Source: Acidimicrobiaceae bacterium (GTDB taxonomy: Bacteria; Actinomycetota; Acidimicrobiia; Acidimicrobiales; RAAP-2). Taken from it: DNA of 64,000 bases. The stretch covers positions 1-64,000 of the forward strand of contig DAHUZK010000011.1 in NCBI GenBank assembly GCA_027306605.1, in the 5' to 3' direction. Positions 54,567-63,693 of this stretch are shown one piece after another. The first letter of the stretch is position 1, and each line of letters opens with the position of its first letter. The notes beneath the pieces are model-generated. The model had not been told where the DNA came from and made no database searches. It saw nothing but the letters and a program-made list of their open reading frames with translations. The position numbers and the translations under genes were made by a program.

Positions 54567-55474
54567 CCCTCGAGGAAGGTCGCGCCGAAGGCCTGCACCC
54601 ACTCGACCGGCCCCGGCGCGCGGGACCACGGCGCGCCGACGATCGTCCAGTCGATTCCCATCTCGTCCAGCTCGCCCAGGCGCTGGCGGATCTGTTCGGC
54701 GTCGCGTTGGAAGTCGGCCAGGCTCGGGCCCTGGTAGCCCATGATCAACTCGAGCTGCCCGAAGCGCTCGCCCGCGAACCGCTCGAGCGTGTCCAAGCGC
54801 TCGCGCAATTGCTCCTGGTTGGTCACGGGCGGGGTCCGGGCCGTCTTGGCCACCGAGGCCGGGGCCGTCATCGGCATCCAGCCGTCGGCATGGGTGGCGG
54901 CGCGCCGGAGCGCGGCGTCCGAGTTGCCGCCCATCCAGATCGGGACCCGGTGATGCCGAGGGGCCGGGAGGGCGCGGACGTTGCGCGCCGAGAAGTGCCG
55001 GCCCTCGAAGTCGAACGCTTCACCGCTCCAATGGAGCTTCATGACCTCGAGCGCCTCATCGAAGAGGGCGTTGCGTTCCTCGAAGTCGACCCCGAGCGCG
55101 AAGTACTCGGACTTGAGGTACCCGGCGCCCGCACCCATGTAGAAGCGACCCTCGGACATCCGATTGAGGGTGGCGGCGCTCTTGGCGAGGAGCAACGGGT
55201 TCCGGTAGGGGACGACGCTCAGGTTGGTCACCAGCGCCAGGGTCTTCGTCACGCCGGCGGCGGCCGAGAGCGCCACGAAGGGATCGAGGCTCTGGTGCCC
55301 GCCCGACTCCAGCCAGGTGCTGCTCGGTGCCGGGTGTTCCGTCAGCGCGATGCCGTCCCAGCCGGCCGCCTCGGCGGCCGCGGCCAGGTCGGGAACGGCG
55401 CCCGCCTCGAGCAGGTCCATTCCGCTCCCGCTGGCCTCGGGGTACTGAAGGATGAAACGCACGCCGCGCACCAT
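54563..55474 (-). CDS. LLM-class (probably F420-dependent) oxidoreductase
   Basis: 303 codons from ATG 55474; the upstream frame is antisense to the PhyH gene. The (beta/alpha)8 luciferase-like pattern shows in 'GWDGIALTEHPAPSSTW', 'TNLSVVPYRNPLLLAKSAATLNRMSEGRFYMGAGAGYLKSEYFALGVDFEERNALFDEALEVM' and 'VPIWMGGNSDAALRRAATHADGW'. This subgroup in actinobacteria usually takes F420; the cofactor is inferred. Divergent from the PhyH gene over 154 bp. Convergent stops with the kinase share 4 bp. Confidence 0.9.
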   Translation of the reverse strand: MVRGVRFILQYPEASGSGMDLLEAGAVPDLAAAAEAAGWDGIALTEHPAPSSTWLESGGHQSLDPFVALSAAAGVTKTLALVTNLSVVPYRNPLLLAKSAATLNRMSEGRFYMGAGAGYLKSEYFALGVDFEERNALFDEALEVMKLHWSGEAFDFEGRHFSARNVRALPAPRHHRVPIWMGGNSDAALRRAATHADGWMPMTAPASVAKTARTPPVTNQEQLRERLDTLERFAGERFGQLELIMGYQGPSLADFQRDAEQIRQRLGELDEMGIDWTIVGAPWSRAPGPVEWVQAFGATFLEG

Positions 55475-55628
55475 AACGGCTCGTGGCGGTACCGACAGGG
55501 AGCGGGGCCCACGGGGGAGGTTCGGCCGTCTCGGAGCCGGGCGTGCGCCGTGACACGGTTTTGGAGGATCATCGGCGCATGCAAAAACGCGGGGGCGTGC
55601 TGCCGGGTCGGTCGCGGGCGGCGTTCGG

Positions 55629-56534
55629 GTGGCGGTGATCCCGCCGGAGCAGCGGGAGCAATGGGAGCGGGACGGGTGGAGCCTCCTCGAAGGATTCCTT
55701 CCTGCCGAGACGGTCGCCGCCGCGCAGGCCGCCCTGCCCGCGCTGTTCCCGACGGCCGAGGAGTTCGCCGCCGATGCCGATCCGGTTCGCAACGCGCCCT
55801 TCCGGGACGACTCGCACCGGGTCATGCCGCGCTTTCCCTTCGAGAGCGACGCCCTGAACCAGCTCGTCGTCCACGACCGCGTCCTCGATCTGGCCGAAGC
55901 GCTGCTGGCCCTGCCCGGCGCCGACCTCCGGATGTACCAGGCCATGGTGAGCGCCAAGTACTCGGGGGGTGCGCCGAGCGACGAACAGCTCTTGCACGCC
56001 GACTTCGGCAACCACACCCTCGTCGTGCCGCGCCACGAGCCCGGCTACCAACAGTTGGAGATGTTCTTCTACCTCAGCGAGGTCACCCCCGAGACGGGGG
56101 CGACCCGCCTGGTCTCCCTGCAGCGCACCGGGGGAGTACCGGTCGAGCGCACCTACCTGAGCGTCGAGGACTACCACGGCGTCTATGCACAGGAGGTGGC
56201 GGCGTCGGGGCCGGCCGGTTCCGTCCTGGCCTACCGTCCCGACGTCTATCACCGAGGCGTCCGCATGACGGCGCCGGGTGCGGCCCGCTTCATGCTGCAC
56301 GTCTCGTACAAGCCGGCGGCGAGCGACTGGCTGAATTCGTTCGGTCTGCCCGATGCCGGCGAGGACCTGGCGTGGTACCGCTTCGTGGGGACGGCCAGCG
56401 AGCGTCAGCTGACCGCCCTCGGCTTCCCGGCGCCCGGCCATCGGTACTGGACCCCCGAGACCCTGTCCGGTGTGGCGGCGCGCTATCCGATGCTCGACCT
56501 CTCACCGTGGCGTCCGGCCGCCGCGAGGTCCTAG
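55629..56534 (+). CDS. phytanoyl-CoA dioxygenase (PhyH)-family protein
   Basis: 301 codons from GTG 55629 (GTG 55635 possible). The Fe(II)/2-oxoglutarate triad is H123-x-D125 ('LLHADFGNH') and H208 ('YRPDVYHRGVRMT'), with an Arg four residues after. 'REQWERDGWSLLEGFLPAETVAAAQAAL' is the family's N-terminal start. It would hydroxylate a carbon of an unknown lipid or terpenoid. An SDR gene follows 6 bp later, so the alcohol product may be oxidised next. Confidence 0.9.
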   Translation: MAVIPPEQREQWERDGWSLLEGFLPAETVAAAQAALPALFPTAEEFAADADPVRNAPFRDDSHRVMPRFPFESDALNQLVVHDRVLDLAEALLALPGADLRMYQAMVSAKYSGGAPSDEQLLHADFGNHTLVVPRHEPGYQQLEMFFYLSEVTPETGATRLVSLQRTGGVPVERTYLSVEDYHGVYAQEVAASGPAGSVLAYRPDVYHRGVRMTAPGAARFMLHVSYKPAASDWLNSFGLPDAGEDLAWYRFVGTASERQLTALGFPAPGHRYWTPETLSGVAARYPMLDLSPWRPAAARS

Positions 56535-56540
56535 GCAACC

Positions 56541-57326
56541 GTGGCACGTCTCGACGGCAAGGTCGCCATCGTGACCGGTGGTGGCGGCGGTATCGGCGGA
56601 GCATCGGCACGGGCACTGGCCCGCGAAGGCGCCGCGGTGCTGGTCGTCGACGTCGACGCGGCGGCGGCGGCGGCGACAGTCGAGACGGTGACGGGCGCCG
56701 GCGGGACTGCCGCGGCGTACCGAGCAGACCTCTCGGACGAGGCGCAGGCGGAGGCGGCCGTGGCCGAGGCCACGTCGCTGTTCGGCGGCCTCGACGTCCT
56801 GCACAACAACGCGGCGCTGACCGATTCGGCGTTCCTGTCCGAGGACCGTGCCGTGACGGAGCTCTCGGTCGAGGTCTGGGAGCGGACGTTGGCGGTGAAC
56901 CTCCGCAGCCAGATGCTCATGTGCAAGCACGGGGTTCCCCCGATGGTGCAGCGCGGGGGTGGGTCCATCGTCAACATGTCGTCGGGGGCGTCGTTCAAGG
57001 GCGATCGGACCCGGACGGCCTACGGGGTGTCGAAGGCGGGCGTCAACGCCCTGACCCTCTACGTCGCCACCAGCCACGGCAAGCAGGGTGTCCGCGCCAA
57101 CGCGATCGTGCCCGGGCTGGTCCTCACCGACGCGGTGCGGGCCCATCTCGACGAGAAGACGCTGGCCTCGCTGGGCCGGGCGACCCTGACGCCGGCGGTG
57201 GGCCAGCCCGACGACGTCGCGGACGTGGTCGTCTTCCTGGCTTGCGACGAGTCCCGTTACATCACCGGTCAGCTGATCTGCGTCGACGGAGGTATGTCGG
57301 CCCATGTCGGCCTGGCCGAGAGCTGA
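56541..57326 (+). CDS. short-chain dehydrogenase/reductase
   Basis: 261 codons from GTG 56541. Motifs are 'AIVTGGGGGIGGASARALAREGAAVLVVDVD' (acidic turn favouring NAD), 'DVLHNNAALT', Ser in 'SIVNMSSGAS' and YxxxK in 'TAYGVSKAGVNALT'. It follows the PhyH gene and converges with another SDR, leaving only 6 bp between stops. Confidence 0.92.
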   Translation: MARLDGKVAIVTGGGGGIGGASARALAREGAAVLVVDVDAAAAAATVETVTGAGGTAAAYRADLSDEAQAEAAVAEATSLFGGLDVLHNNAALTDSAFLSEDRAVTELSVEVWERTLAVNLRSQMLMCKHGVPPMVQRGGGSIVNMSSGASFKGDRTRTAYGVSKAGVNALTLYVATSHGKQGVRANAIVPGLVLTDAVRAHLDEKTLASLGRATLTPAVGQPDDVADVVVFLACDESRYITGQLICVDGGMSAHVGLAES

Positions 57327-57332
57327 ACGTCG

Positions 57333-58145
57333 TCAGCGAGGCCCGAGGACGTACTCGTCGGTGTCAGGATGGTGGTACCAGCCGCTGGCGGCCTGGGTCC
57401 CGCCGTCGACGTGGATGGTCTGTCCGGTGATGTAGCTCGAAAGGTCGGAGGCGAGGAAGACCGCGGCCCCGGCCATCTCGTCGACGTGTCCCGCCCGGCC
57501 CATGGGTACGGTCAGCCCGAAGCGCTCCTGGGTCCCCTCGGGGTCGGGTGCGATGGCGGCGAGACCTTCCGTCCAGGTGATGTCGGGCGCCAGGGCGTTC
57601 ACGCGGATACCGTGCCGGGCGAGCTCCAGGGCGGCCGTCTTGGTGTAGTTGATGACGCCGGCCTTTGCCGCCGCGTAGGCCGCGTAGCCCGGCGCAGCGC
57701 GGACCCCTTCGATCGAGGTCACGCTCATGATGCTGCCGGCGACCCGGTGAGCCACCATGACCCTCGCCACCCGCTGGGTGCAGAGGATGACGTGCTTGAG
57801 GTTCGCCCGGTAGAGCGCGTCCCAGCCGTTCTCCGAGGTCTCGAGCAGCGGCGAGGCGAAGACGCCGCCGGCGTTGTTGACGAGGATGCCGACCGGCCCG
57901 AGCTCTCCGACCGTTCGTTCCAGTGCGGCGTCCACCTGTGCCGCGTCGCGCACGTCGACCTCGAGGCCGAGGCCGCCGACCTCCGCGCCGGTGGCGGCCG
58001 CGGTGTCCGCATTGCGCTCCCAGACAGCCACCCTGGCCCCGAAGGCGGCAAAGCCGTTGGCGATGCCCCGCCCGATGCCGGAGCCCCCGCCCGTGACGAC
58101 GGCCACGCGGTCGGTCAGCAAGACGGCCGAGGGGTCGATTGGCAT
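57333..58145 (-). CDS. short-chain dehydrogenase/reductase
   Basis: 270 codons from ATG 58145 (MPIDPSAVLLTDRVAVVTGGGSGIGRG); the track start is 68 codons upstream in the divergent gene. 'LVNNAGGVFASP', Ser in 'SIMSVTSIEGV' and YxxxK in 'AAYAAAKAGVINYTK' complete the SDR core. The C-terminal 'DGGTQAASGWYHHPDTDEYVLGPR' is distinctive of an actinobacterial subgroup. Divergent from the carboxymuconolactone decarboxylase-like gene across 75 bp. Confidence 0.92.
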   Translation of the reverse strand: MPIDPSAVLLTDRVAVVTGGGSGIGRGIANGFAAFGARVAVWERNADTAAATGAEVGGLGLEVDVRDAAQVDAALERTVGELGPVGILVNNAGGVFASPLLETSENGWDALYRANLKHVILCTQRVARVMVAHRVAGSIMSVTSIEGVRAAPGYAAYAAAKAGVINYTKTAALELARHGIRVNALAPDITWTEGLAAIAPDPEGTQERFGLTVPMGRAGHVDEMAGAAVFLASDLSSYITGQTIHVDGGTQAASGWYHHPDTDEYVLGPR

Positions 58146-58220
58146 GAGGTGCGACAGTACAGTAGGCAAGGAGTCGACGAAGAAGCTTCGGGGACGACAC
58201 CGGAGCGGACTGGGGGTGAC

Positions 58221-58802
58221 GTGCCGAGAATCGAGCCGATACCGCTCGAGCACATGGCGGAGGAGCCGCGCCGCATCATCGAGGAGGGCGTGGCCGAGGG
58301 CCTGTACGCCACACCCGTCCCGTTGCAGATCTTCGCCTACAAGACGCAACAGATCCTCATGACCAACGCGGCTCGCACGACCTGGGGGTCAAAGTCACTG
58401 CTCGGTGGACGGATCCTCGAGCTCTTGCGAATTCGGAGCGCGCAGCTGGGGGAATGCCAGCCGTGCATGCAGTCGAGGAAGCACGACTCCATCACCGAGG
58501 AGGACGTCGCCTGTCTCGTCGCGCCCGGGGGTTCCGAGCTCAACGAGCAGGAGCGCCTCGCCATCGAGTTCCTCGATCTGCTCTCCGCCGACCATCACGC
58601 CATCGACGACGACTTCTACCGGCGGCTCGGCGAGCACTTCACCGCCGCACAGATCGTCGAGCTGGGTTTCGCCTGCGCCAACTCCATGGGTCTGCACCGC
58701 TTCATCCACACCCTCGACGTGTTCGGGACGTCCGAGCCGGTGATCCGCTTCAGCCCGGACCAGGTCGACGCCGCCATCGACGAGCCCGCACTGCACTCAT
58801 GA
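58221..58802 (+). CDS. carboxymuconolactone decarboxylase/AhpD-like protein
   Basis: 193 codons from GTG 58221. The helical fold carries 'LLELLRIRSAQLGECQPCMQSRKHDSITEEDV', in which the C-x2-C ('ECQPC') and the His seven residues after the second Cys are the AhpD-like redox/decarboxylase site. 'LNEQERLAIEFLDLLSADHHAIDDDFYRRLGEHFTAAQIVELGFACANSMGLHRF' completes the family. The stop overlaps the next start by 4 bp (ATGA). Redox or decarboxylase function is undecided. Confidence 0.88.
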   Translation: MPRIEPIPLEHMAEEPRRIIEEGVAEGLYATPVPLQIFAYKTQQILMTNAARTTWGSKSLLGGRILELLRIRSAQLGECQPCMQSRKHDSITEEDVACLVAPGGSELNEQERLAIEFLDLLSADHHAIDDDFYRRLGEHFTAAQIVELGFACANSMGLHRFIHTLDVFGTSEPVIRFSPDQVDAAIDEPALHS

Positions 58803-59800
58803 CCCAGACCGTCCTCGTGACGGGCGCCACCGGCCTGGCAGGGGCCAACATCTCCAAGCAACTGGTCGAGCGGGGGGACACGGTGCGCGCCCTGGCCCGG
58901 GCCACGGCAGACACCGGCCCGCTGGCCGCGCTCGGGGTCGAGATCGTGACGGGTGACGTCACTGATGCCGACGCCGTCATGCGCGCCACCCGGGGATGCG
59001 ACGCCGCCATCCACTGCGCCGCTCTCCTCGGTGGTGCCAGCCAGGACCTGGCCGATTTCGAGGCGGTGAACGTGCAGGGCACCAAGAACGTGCTCGATGC
59101 CGCCGAGGCGGTCGACCTGCGCCGCGTCGTCGCCGTCAGCACGGGGACCTTTTTCGACACCACCGGCGGCCTGGACCGCGAGGACGCGCCGGTGTCCGAG
59201 AATCCGAGCCGGGATCCCTACACGGTGACGAAGATGGCAGCCTTCCTCGATGCCATGGCACGAGCCGAGAAGGGCCGTGACGTCGTCAGCACGCACCCGG
59301 GGGCCATCTTCGGCCCGTCACCGGTGGCGAGCAACGCCCTGGGGCGGACGAGCTTCAACCGGGTCCTGCTCTCGGCCGCCCGTGGCCGTATCGAGCGCTA
59401 TCTCAAGTTCCCGGTGAGCTGGGTCTTCGGGGAGGACATCGCCCGCGGCTGCATCCTGGCCCTGGACAAGGGGGTGTCGGGGGAGCGCTACATGCTGGAC
59501 GGCCGGCCCGAGGATGTCGTCAGCACCGCCGACGCCTGCACCCGCATGTGCAGGCTCGCCGGCCTGGACCGGGTGGTCGTCGATGTCGAGCCGTCGGACG
59601 ACCCGGAGCTGCTGGCGGTGTTCGGGCCGACGCTCATCGCCATCGCCGCCAAAGCAGAGAAAGCGGCCAGGGCTGGTGGCGAGCGCAAGAAGCTGGAGGA
59701 CTCCAAGACCCATCAGCGCCTCGGCTACCGCCCCATCACCCTCGACGAGGGGCTCGGGCGCACGCTCCAGTGGTTCCGTGACGTCGGCAAGGTCGGCTGA
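58799..59800 (+). CDS. NAD-dependent epimerase/dehydratase-family protein
   Basis: 333 codons from ATG 58799. 'VLVTGATGLAGANISKQLVERGDTVRALAR' is the extended-SDR cofactor site; 'AAIHCAALLGG' and the YxxxK-like 'DPYTVTKMAAF' follow, then 'GRDVVSTHPGAIFGPSP'. The group includes 3-beta-hydroxysteroid dehydrogenase-like and dihydroflavonol reductase-like enzymes. It is coupled to the AhpD-like gene; a substrate of sterol or terpenoid type is possible. Confidence 0.9.
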   Translation: MTQTVLVTGATGLAGANISKQLVERGDTVRALARATADTGPLAALGVEIVTGDVTDADAVMRATRGCDAAIHCAALLGGASQDLADFEAVNVQGTKNVLDAAEAVDLRRVVAVSTGTFFDTTGGLDREDAPVSENPSRDPYTVTKMAAFLDAMARAEKGRDVVSTHPGAIFGPSPVASNALGRTSFNRVLLSAARGRIERYLKFPVSWVFGEDIARGCILALDKGVSGERYMLDGRPEDVVSTADACTRMCRLAGLDRVVVDVEPSDDPELLAVFGPTLIAIAAKAEKAARAGGERKKLEDSKTHQRLGYRPITLDEGLGRTLQWFRDVGKVG

Positions 59801-59806
59801 ACGGGG

Positions 59807-60277
59807 TCAGGATGCGTCCGGCCGCCGTCGGCCCCGAGCGGCGATGACCGCATCGGCAATCGCGCACGAGGCGCCGAAGACGATCTCGTTGGGCAGCCGT
59901 TCGGGCGCCTCGTTCTGAGCCCACGTGTGGAGGCGCCGAACGGCCCGGGGGAACGGGTTGCGCCCCCAGAAGTAGAGGGCGGGTTTGTCGGCGTCGAGCA
60001 AGGTGGCTCCGGCGATGGCGGCCAGCGTGGCCACGCGGGCTCTGGGGTGGACGGCGACCGTCGCTCCCACGGTGACGGCGAGCCCCAGCATCCCGTCGCG
60101 GCGGGCATAGGCGAGGAAGCGGTTCCGCCCTTCGGGGTCCTTCATCTCGCAGCCCCAATGGGGAACCATGTCGAGCACGAGGTGTGAGGCCAGGCCGACC
60201 GCGAAGGCGGTCAAGGGACGCCGTTCGAAGGCGCGCCCGATCACGACCCCCGACAGCACATGGTTGGTGGCGAACAC
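59807..60277 (-). CDS. YdjM-like predicted membrane metal-dependent hydrolase
   Basis: 156 codons. 'MFATNHVLSGVVIGRAFERRPLTAFAVGLASHLVLDMVPHWG' has the conserved His of the N-terminus and the HxxxD...H region of YdjM/LexA-binding-membrane-like proteins. Later hydrophobic stretches ('LGLAVTVGATVAVHP', 'VATLAAIAGATLL') suggest three to four membrane segments. Function is uncertain. It converges with the epimerase gene with 6 bp between stops. Confidence 0.75.
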   Translation of the reverse strand: MFATNHVLSGVVIGRAFERRPLTAFAVGLASHLVLDMVPHWGCEMKDPEGRNRFLAYARRDGMLGLAVTVGATVAVHPRARVATLAAIAGATLLDADKPALYFWGRNPFPRAVRRLHTWAQNEAPERLPNEIVFGASCAIADAVIAARGRRRPDAS

Positions 60278-60565
60278 CCTTCTCGTCCTAGTCCTCGGTC
60301 CCGCTCGTCACCGGGACACGGCGCGCCGCCGAGCACCCGTTGGCTGCTCTGAGCTGGAAGAACGCCACTCGAGACGAAGGGCGGGCCGGCTGGCTGGGGC
60401 GCCTGCGGACGGCAAGAACCCGGCGCTGGGGAATTTCCTCAAGTATCCTGGGGATCGTACCGAGAGGCTCCTGTGGTGACAGGCGCCGCATCTGGGGTTT
60501 TCCCGAGCGGGTCCCCGGGTATCGCGGACTTGGCATCGGGGAGCGGGAGCCCGCTGGGGGGTCGG
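60278..60565. other. intergenic interval
   Basis: About 290 bases between the divergent YdjM-like and zinc-ribbon genes. It probably contains both promoters. A TATCCT (60443-60448) is a plausible -10 for the plus strand. No coding sequence is convincing here. Confidence 0.4.
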
Positions 60566-60793
60566 ATGATGCAGAAGCAACGTCACGGTGTGTGTCACCG
60601 CTGTGGTTGGGCCGGGCCGGTCGCCAAGGTCTCCATGGCGACCCGCAGGCGCCTCGGTTCCGGGTGGACCTTCGGACGGCTCTGTCCCGAGTGCTTCGAT
60701 ACCTTGACGGGCCAGCCGCCGGCGCGGACCTCCGTCCCGACGGCGACCACGAGGCGCCTCACGCTTCGCACCACGGAGTTGCTCCACCGCTAG
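60566..60793 (+). CDS. small zinc-ribbon protein
   Basis: 75 codons from ATG 60566 (a longer frame starts at 60473). Two Cys pairs, 'CHRCGW' and 'CPECF', about 30 residues apart would bind one zinc. The rest is basic ('ATRRRLGSGW'). The size and motif suggest nucleic-acid binding; no family is recognised. Confidence 0.6.
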   Translation: MMQKQRHGVCHRCGWAGPVAKVSMATRRRLGSGWTFGRLCPECFDTLTGQPPARTSVPTATTRRLTLRTTELLHR

Positions 60794-60901
60794 GGATCGC
60801 CGCTCGGAGCCGCTCCGCCCGGTACCTCACCATCGCGGGGTCTCTCCCATCGCGGGATCTCTCCACGCGGGGAGGCGGTGTCGGGCGTCAGCGGATGTCG
60901 A

Positions 60902-61846
60902 TCAGCCGAATTCCTCACCCAGTTGGAGAAGGGCGCCGTCCGCCTCGGACCAGGTCGCCTCCGCGGCGTTGCGGGCCGCCTTACGCTCGCGCACGACCTT
61001 GCGCTTCAGGCCCTTCCGCTCGGAATGGATGGTGCGCAGGACGCGGATGCCGTCCGAGATGGCGTTCAGGTTGCTCGCCCCGAAGTGGCGGGCCGTCTCG
61101 AAGCTGGGGATCTCGGTGACCCGGAGACCCTCCTTGGCGATCCGCACGTTGATGAGCGTCTCGACCTCGAAACCGTCGCCCCAGAGCATCGCCCCGTCCT
61201 CGCCTCGCAGGTCCGTCGCCGGCAGGCGCATGGCATCGAGGCACTCCCGGCGGAAGGCGTTGTAGCCGTAGCACAGGTCCGTGTAATTGGTCCCGTAGAG
61301 CACGTTGACGATCTTGTTGAGCCAGAAGTTGCCGATTCGCCGGATGAAGGTGATGTCGTCGCTCCCGCCGCCCGAGACGAAGCGGGAACCCTTGGCGAAA
61401 TGGGCGCCACGCCGCAGGGCATCGATGAAGCGGGGGATCTCACCGGGGTCGTTGGAGCCGTCGGCGTCGATCATGACGATGAAGTCACCCTTGGATGCCG
61501 CGAAGCCGCAGGCGAGAGCGTTCCCCTTGCCCCCGCGCGTCTGGTTCACGATGGTGATGTCCGGCCGGAGCGACTGGGCCACGGCGATCGTGTCGTCGGT
61601 CGAGTTCCCGTCGACCAGGATGAGCTCGCAGTCCTCGGGGAGCTTCTGGAGGACGTGAGGGAGGTTGCGGGCCTCGTTCTTGGCCGGGATCACGATGCTG
61701 ACGGTCGGTTCGGCCGCCTGCCCCACCGGAAGCTCGCCCTCCGCCTGTACCCCTCGGGGCCCCGTCTCGGATCCGCCCGAGGGAGGCTCGAAGCCTGTCG
61801 TCTCCACCGCCATGGCACCCGCCTTGCTGCTGCCCACCAGAGTCAT
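60902..61846 (-). CDS. GT2-family glycosyltransferase
   Basis: 314 codons from ATG 61846; GTG 61897 and ATG 61813 are alternatives and none has an ideal ribosome site. From 'TVSIVIPAKNEARNLPHVLQKLPEDCELILVDGNSTDDT' to 'GDFIVMIDADGSNDPGEI' and 'KGSRFVSGGGSDDITFIRRIGNFWLNKIVNVLYG', this is a GT-A fold with the DxD-like DAD motif. It resembles dolichol-phosphate-mannose-synthase-like and undecaprenyl-linked transferases, but lacks C-terminal membrane helices. Divergent from the GMC-like gene. Confidence 0.88.
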   Translation of the reverse strand: MTLVGSSKAGAMAVETTGFEPPSGGSETGPRGVQAEGELPVGQAAEPTVSIVIPAKNEARNLPHVLQKLPEDCELILVDGNSTDDTIAVAQSLRPDITIVNQTRGGKGNALACGFAASKGDFIVMIDADGSNDPGEIPRFIDALRRGAHFAKGSRFVSGGGSDDITFIRRIGNFWLNKIVNVLYGTNYTDLCYGYNAFRRECLDAMRLPATDLRGEDGAMLWGDGFEVETLINVRIAKEGLRVTEIPSFETARHFGASNLNAISDGIRVLRTIHSERKGLKRKVVRERKAARNAAEATWSEADGALLQLGEEFG

Positions 61847-62100
61847 GTCCCTCGTCCAGGTTTCGCCAAAAATTCGCCAAGTTCGCGGACCGAACACTCG
61901 GTAGTAGTGTCAGCCGCCCTTCGATCATGACAATCGGTCGCGCGCCCAGGTAGAGCCGATCGAACCTAATCAGGACGCCAATTCCTGACGAAGTGTCAAC
62001 TCCGGGACACATTGCGAATCCTTTCACAATTTCCGGACAACAACTGAGATGGGCCTGAGAGAATCGGGCCCCTGACAAGGCATGGGAGGTGGAGCTCGAA

Positions 62101-63693
62101 ATGGGCACGGCGCTGATCATCGGATCGGGTCCCGCCGCAGCCGGTGTCGCCCTGGCTCTGACCGCGCAGGGCTCCCACGAGGTGACCGTGATCGACGTGG
62201 GGACAACGCTCGAGCCCGACCTCCGGTCGGTGCTGACCCGCCTGGGGGAGGCCGACGAGGACTCCTGGTCGCCGGCCGACCTGGCACGCATCGGGCTCCA
62301 GCCGGTGCCGGCACGGCGCGGGCTCCTTCCCGAGAAGCGCGCCCACGGGTCGGACTTCCCCTTTCGAGACGTCGGGCAGCGCCAGGGTGTCGAGGCCGGC
62401 GGCCCGGCCAACGACGCCGTCGTGTCGGGCGCCTACGGCGGGTTCTCCAACGTCTGGGGCGCCCAGATCATGCCGTTCTCGAAGGCCACGTTCGACCGCT
62501 GGCCCCTCTCCATGCTCGACATGGAGCAGCACTACCGGGTGGCGCTGAGCGAGATGACGTTGGCGGGCGAGGAGGACGACCTCGCGGAGCTCTTCCCGTT
62601 GTTGGTTCCAGCTCGGTCGCTGCCACCGCCGGCAGAGCGGACCGAGCGGGTGTTGCGTCGTTACGGGGAACATCGGGCACTCGTCCAGTCGCACGGCATC
62701 ACGCTCGGTCGGGCCCGGCTGGCGTTCAGGGCCGACGAGTGCACCCGCTGCGGGCTGTGCATGACCGGCTGTCCCTACGAGCTGATCTACTCCAGCGCCC
62801 ACACCTTCGACCGCCTCCGGGCACGGAACCGGATTGCCTATCGCAACGGGTTGCTGGCGCTGCGGCTCGAGGAGATGGGGGGTGTGCCCCAGGTCGTGGC
62901 CCGGGACACCCGGTCCGGGCGCCTCGAGCGGATCAGCGCCGACCGGATCTTCGTGGCCTGCGGCGGGATCGGCACGACCCGGCTCGTGCTCGGGTCCCTG
63001 GGTCTCTTCGACGAGCCGACCTACCTGCAGGAGTCGGTGCAGTTCGTCGTGCCCGCTGTCTCGCTGCGACCCGTCGGTGATCCCCGGACAGCTCGGAATT
63101 TCACACTGAACCAGTTCAACCTTCTCTACGACGCCAGCGGCGAGGGCCGCGACCTCTGCCAGGTCCACTTCTACGACTACAACCCGGCCTACCTCGGATC
63201 GCTGCCGCCGGCCCTGCTGCGCAAGGGTGCCGGCCCCGCGCTGGCCGCCGTGCTGCGACGGGTCTCGGTGGGCCTCGGATACGTGCCGGGCTGGGCATCG
63301 CCGAGGGTCGAGCTCGTCGCACGCCGGTCCCGCACCGAGGATGCGCTTCCCGGGCTGGAGGTCGGGCGCCAGGGCGCGGACGGATGGCCTCCGATGCTGC
63401 GCGGCCTGGTGCTCGCCATGCTCAAGGCCGCACCGGCGCTGGACCTGTGGCCGGTCGTGCCGATGGTCTCCGTCTCGGCCGCCGCCAAGAGCTACCACTT
63501 CGGGTCGAGCTTCCCCCACGCCGACAGCCGCGGGGCGCGCGTGACCGACCGGACGGGCCGCCTGGCGGCCTGGGAGCGCATCCACCTGGTGGACGCCTCG
63601 GTCTTTCCCGACGTGCCGGCCACGACCTTCACCCTGACCGTCATGGCGAACGCTCACCGCATCGCCAGCGAGACGCTCGAGGCGGCCCGGTGA
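62101..63693 (+). CDS. GMC-type FAD oxidoreductase with a 4Cys cluster motif
   Basis: 530 codons from ATG 62101, preceded by GGAG and a spacer of 6; GTG 62089 is possible. The FAD site is 'ALIIGSGPAAAGVALALTAQGSHEVTVIDVG'; 'GGFSNVWGAQIMPF' and the C-terminal 'IHLVDASVFPDVPATTFTLTVMANAHRIA' are GMC-like. C214, C217, C220 and C224 in 'CTRCGLCMTGCPY' form a CxxCxxCxxxCP motif, usual for a 4Fe-4S cluster. The role is probably oxidation of a sugar or alcohol in a polysaccharide- or lipid-modifying cluster. The stop overlaps the next start (GTGA). Confidence 0.82.
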   Translation: MGTALIIGSGPAAAGVALALTAQGSHEVTVIDVGTTLEPDLRSVLTRLGEADEDSWSPADLARIGLQPVPARRGLLPEKRAHGSDFPFRDVGQRQGVEAGGPANDAVVSGAYGGFSNVWGAQIMPFSKATFDRWPLSMLDMEQHYRVALSEMTLAGEEDDLAELFPLLVPARSLPPPAERTERVLRRYGEHRALVQSHGITLGRARLAFRADECTRCGLCMTGCPYELIYSSAHTFDRLRARNRIAYRNGLLALRLEEMGGVPQVVARDTRSGRLERISADRIFVACGGIGTTRLVLGSLGLFDEPTYLQESVQFVVPAVSLRPVGDPRTARNFTLNQFNLLYDASGEGRDLCQVHFYDYNPAYLGSLPPALLRKGAGPALAAVLRRVSVGLGYVPGWASPRVELVARRSRTEDALPGLEVGRQGADGWPPMLRGLVLAMLKAAPALDLWPVVPMVSVSAAAKSYHFGSSFPHADSRGARVTDRTGRLAAWERIHLVDASVFPDVPATTFTLTVMANAHRIASETLEAAR

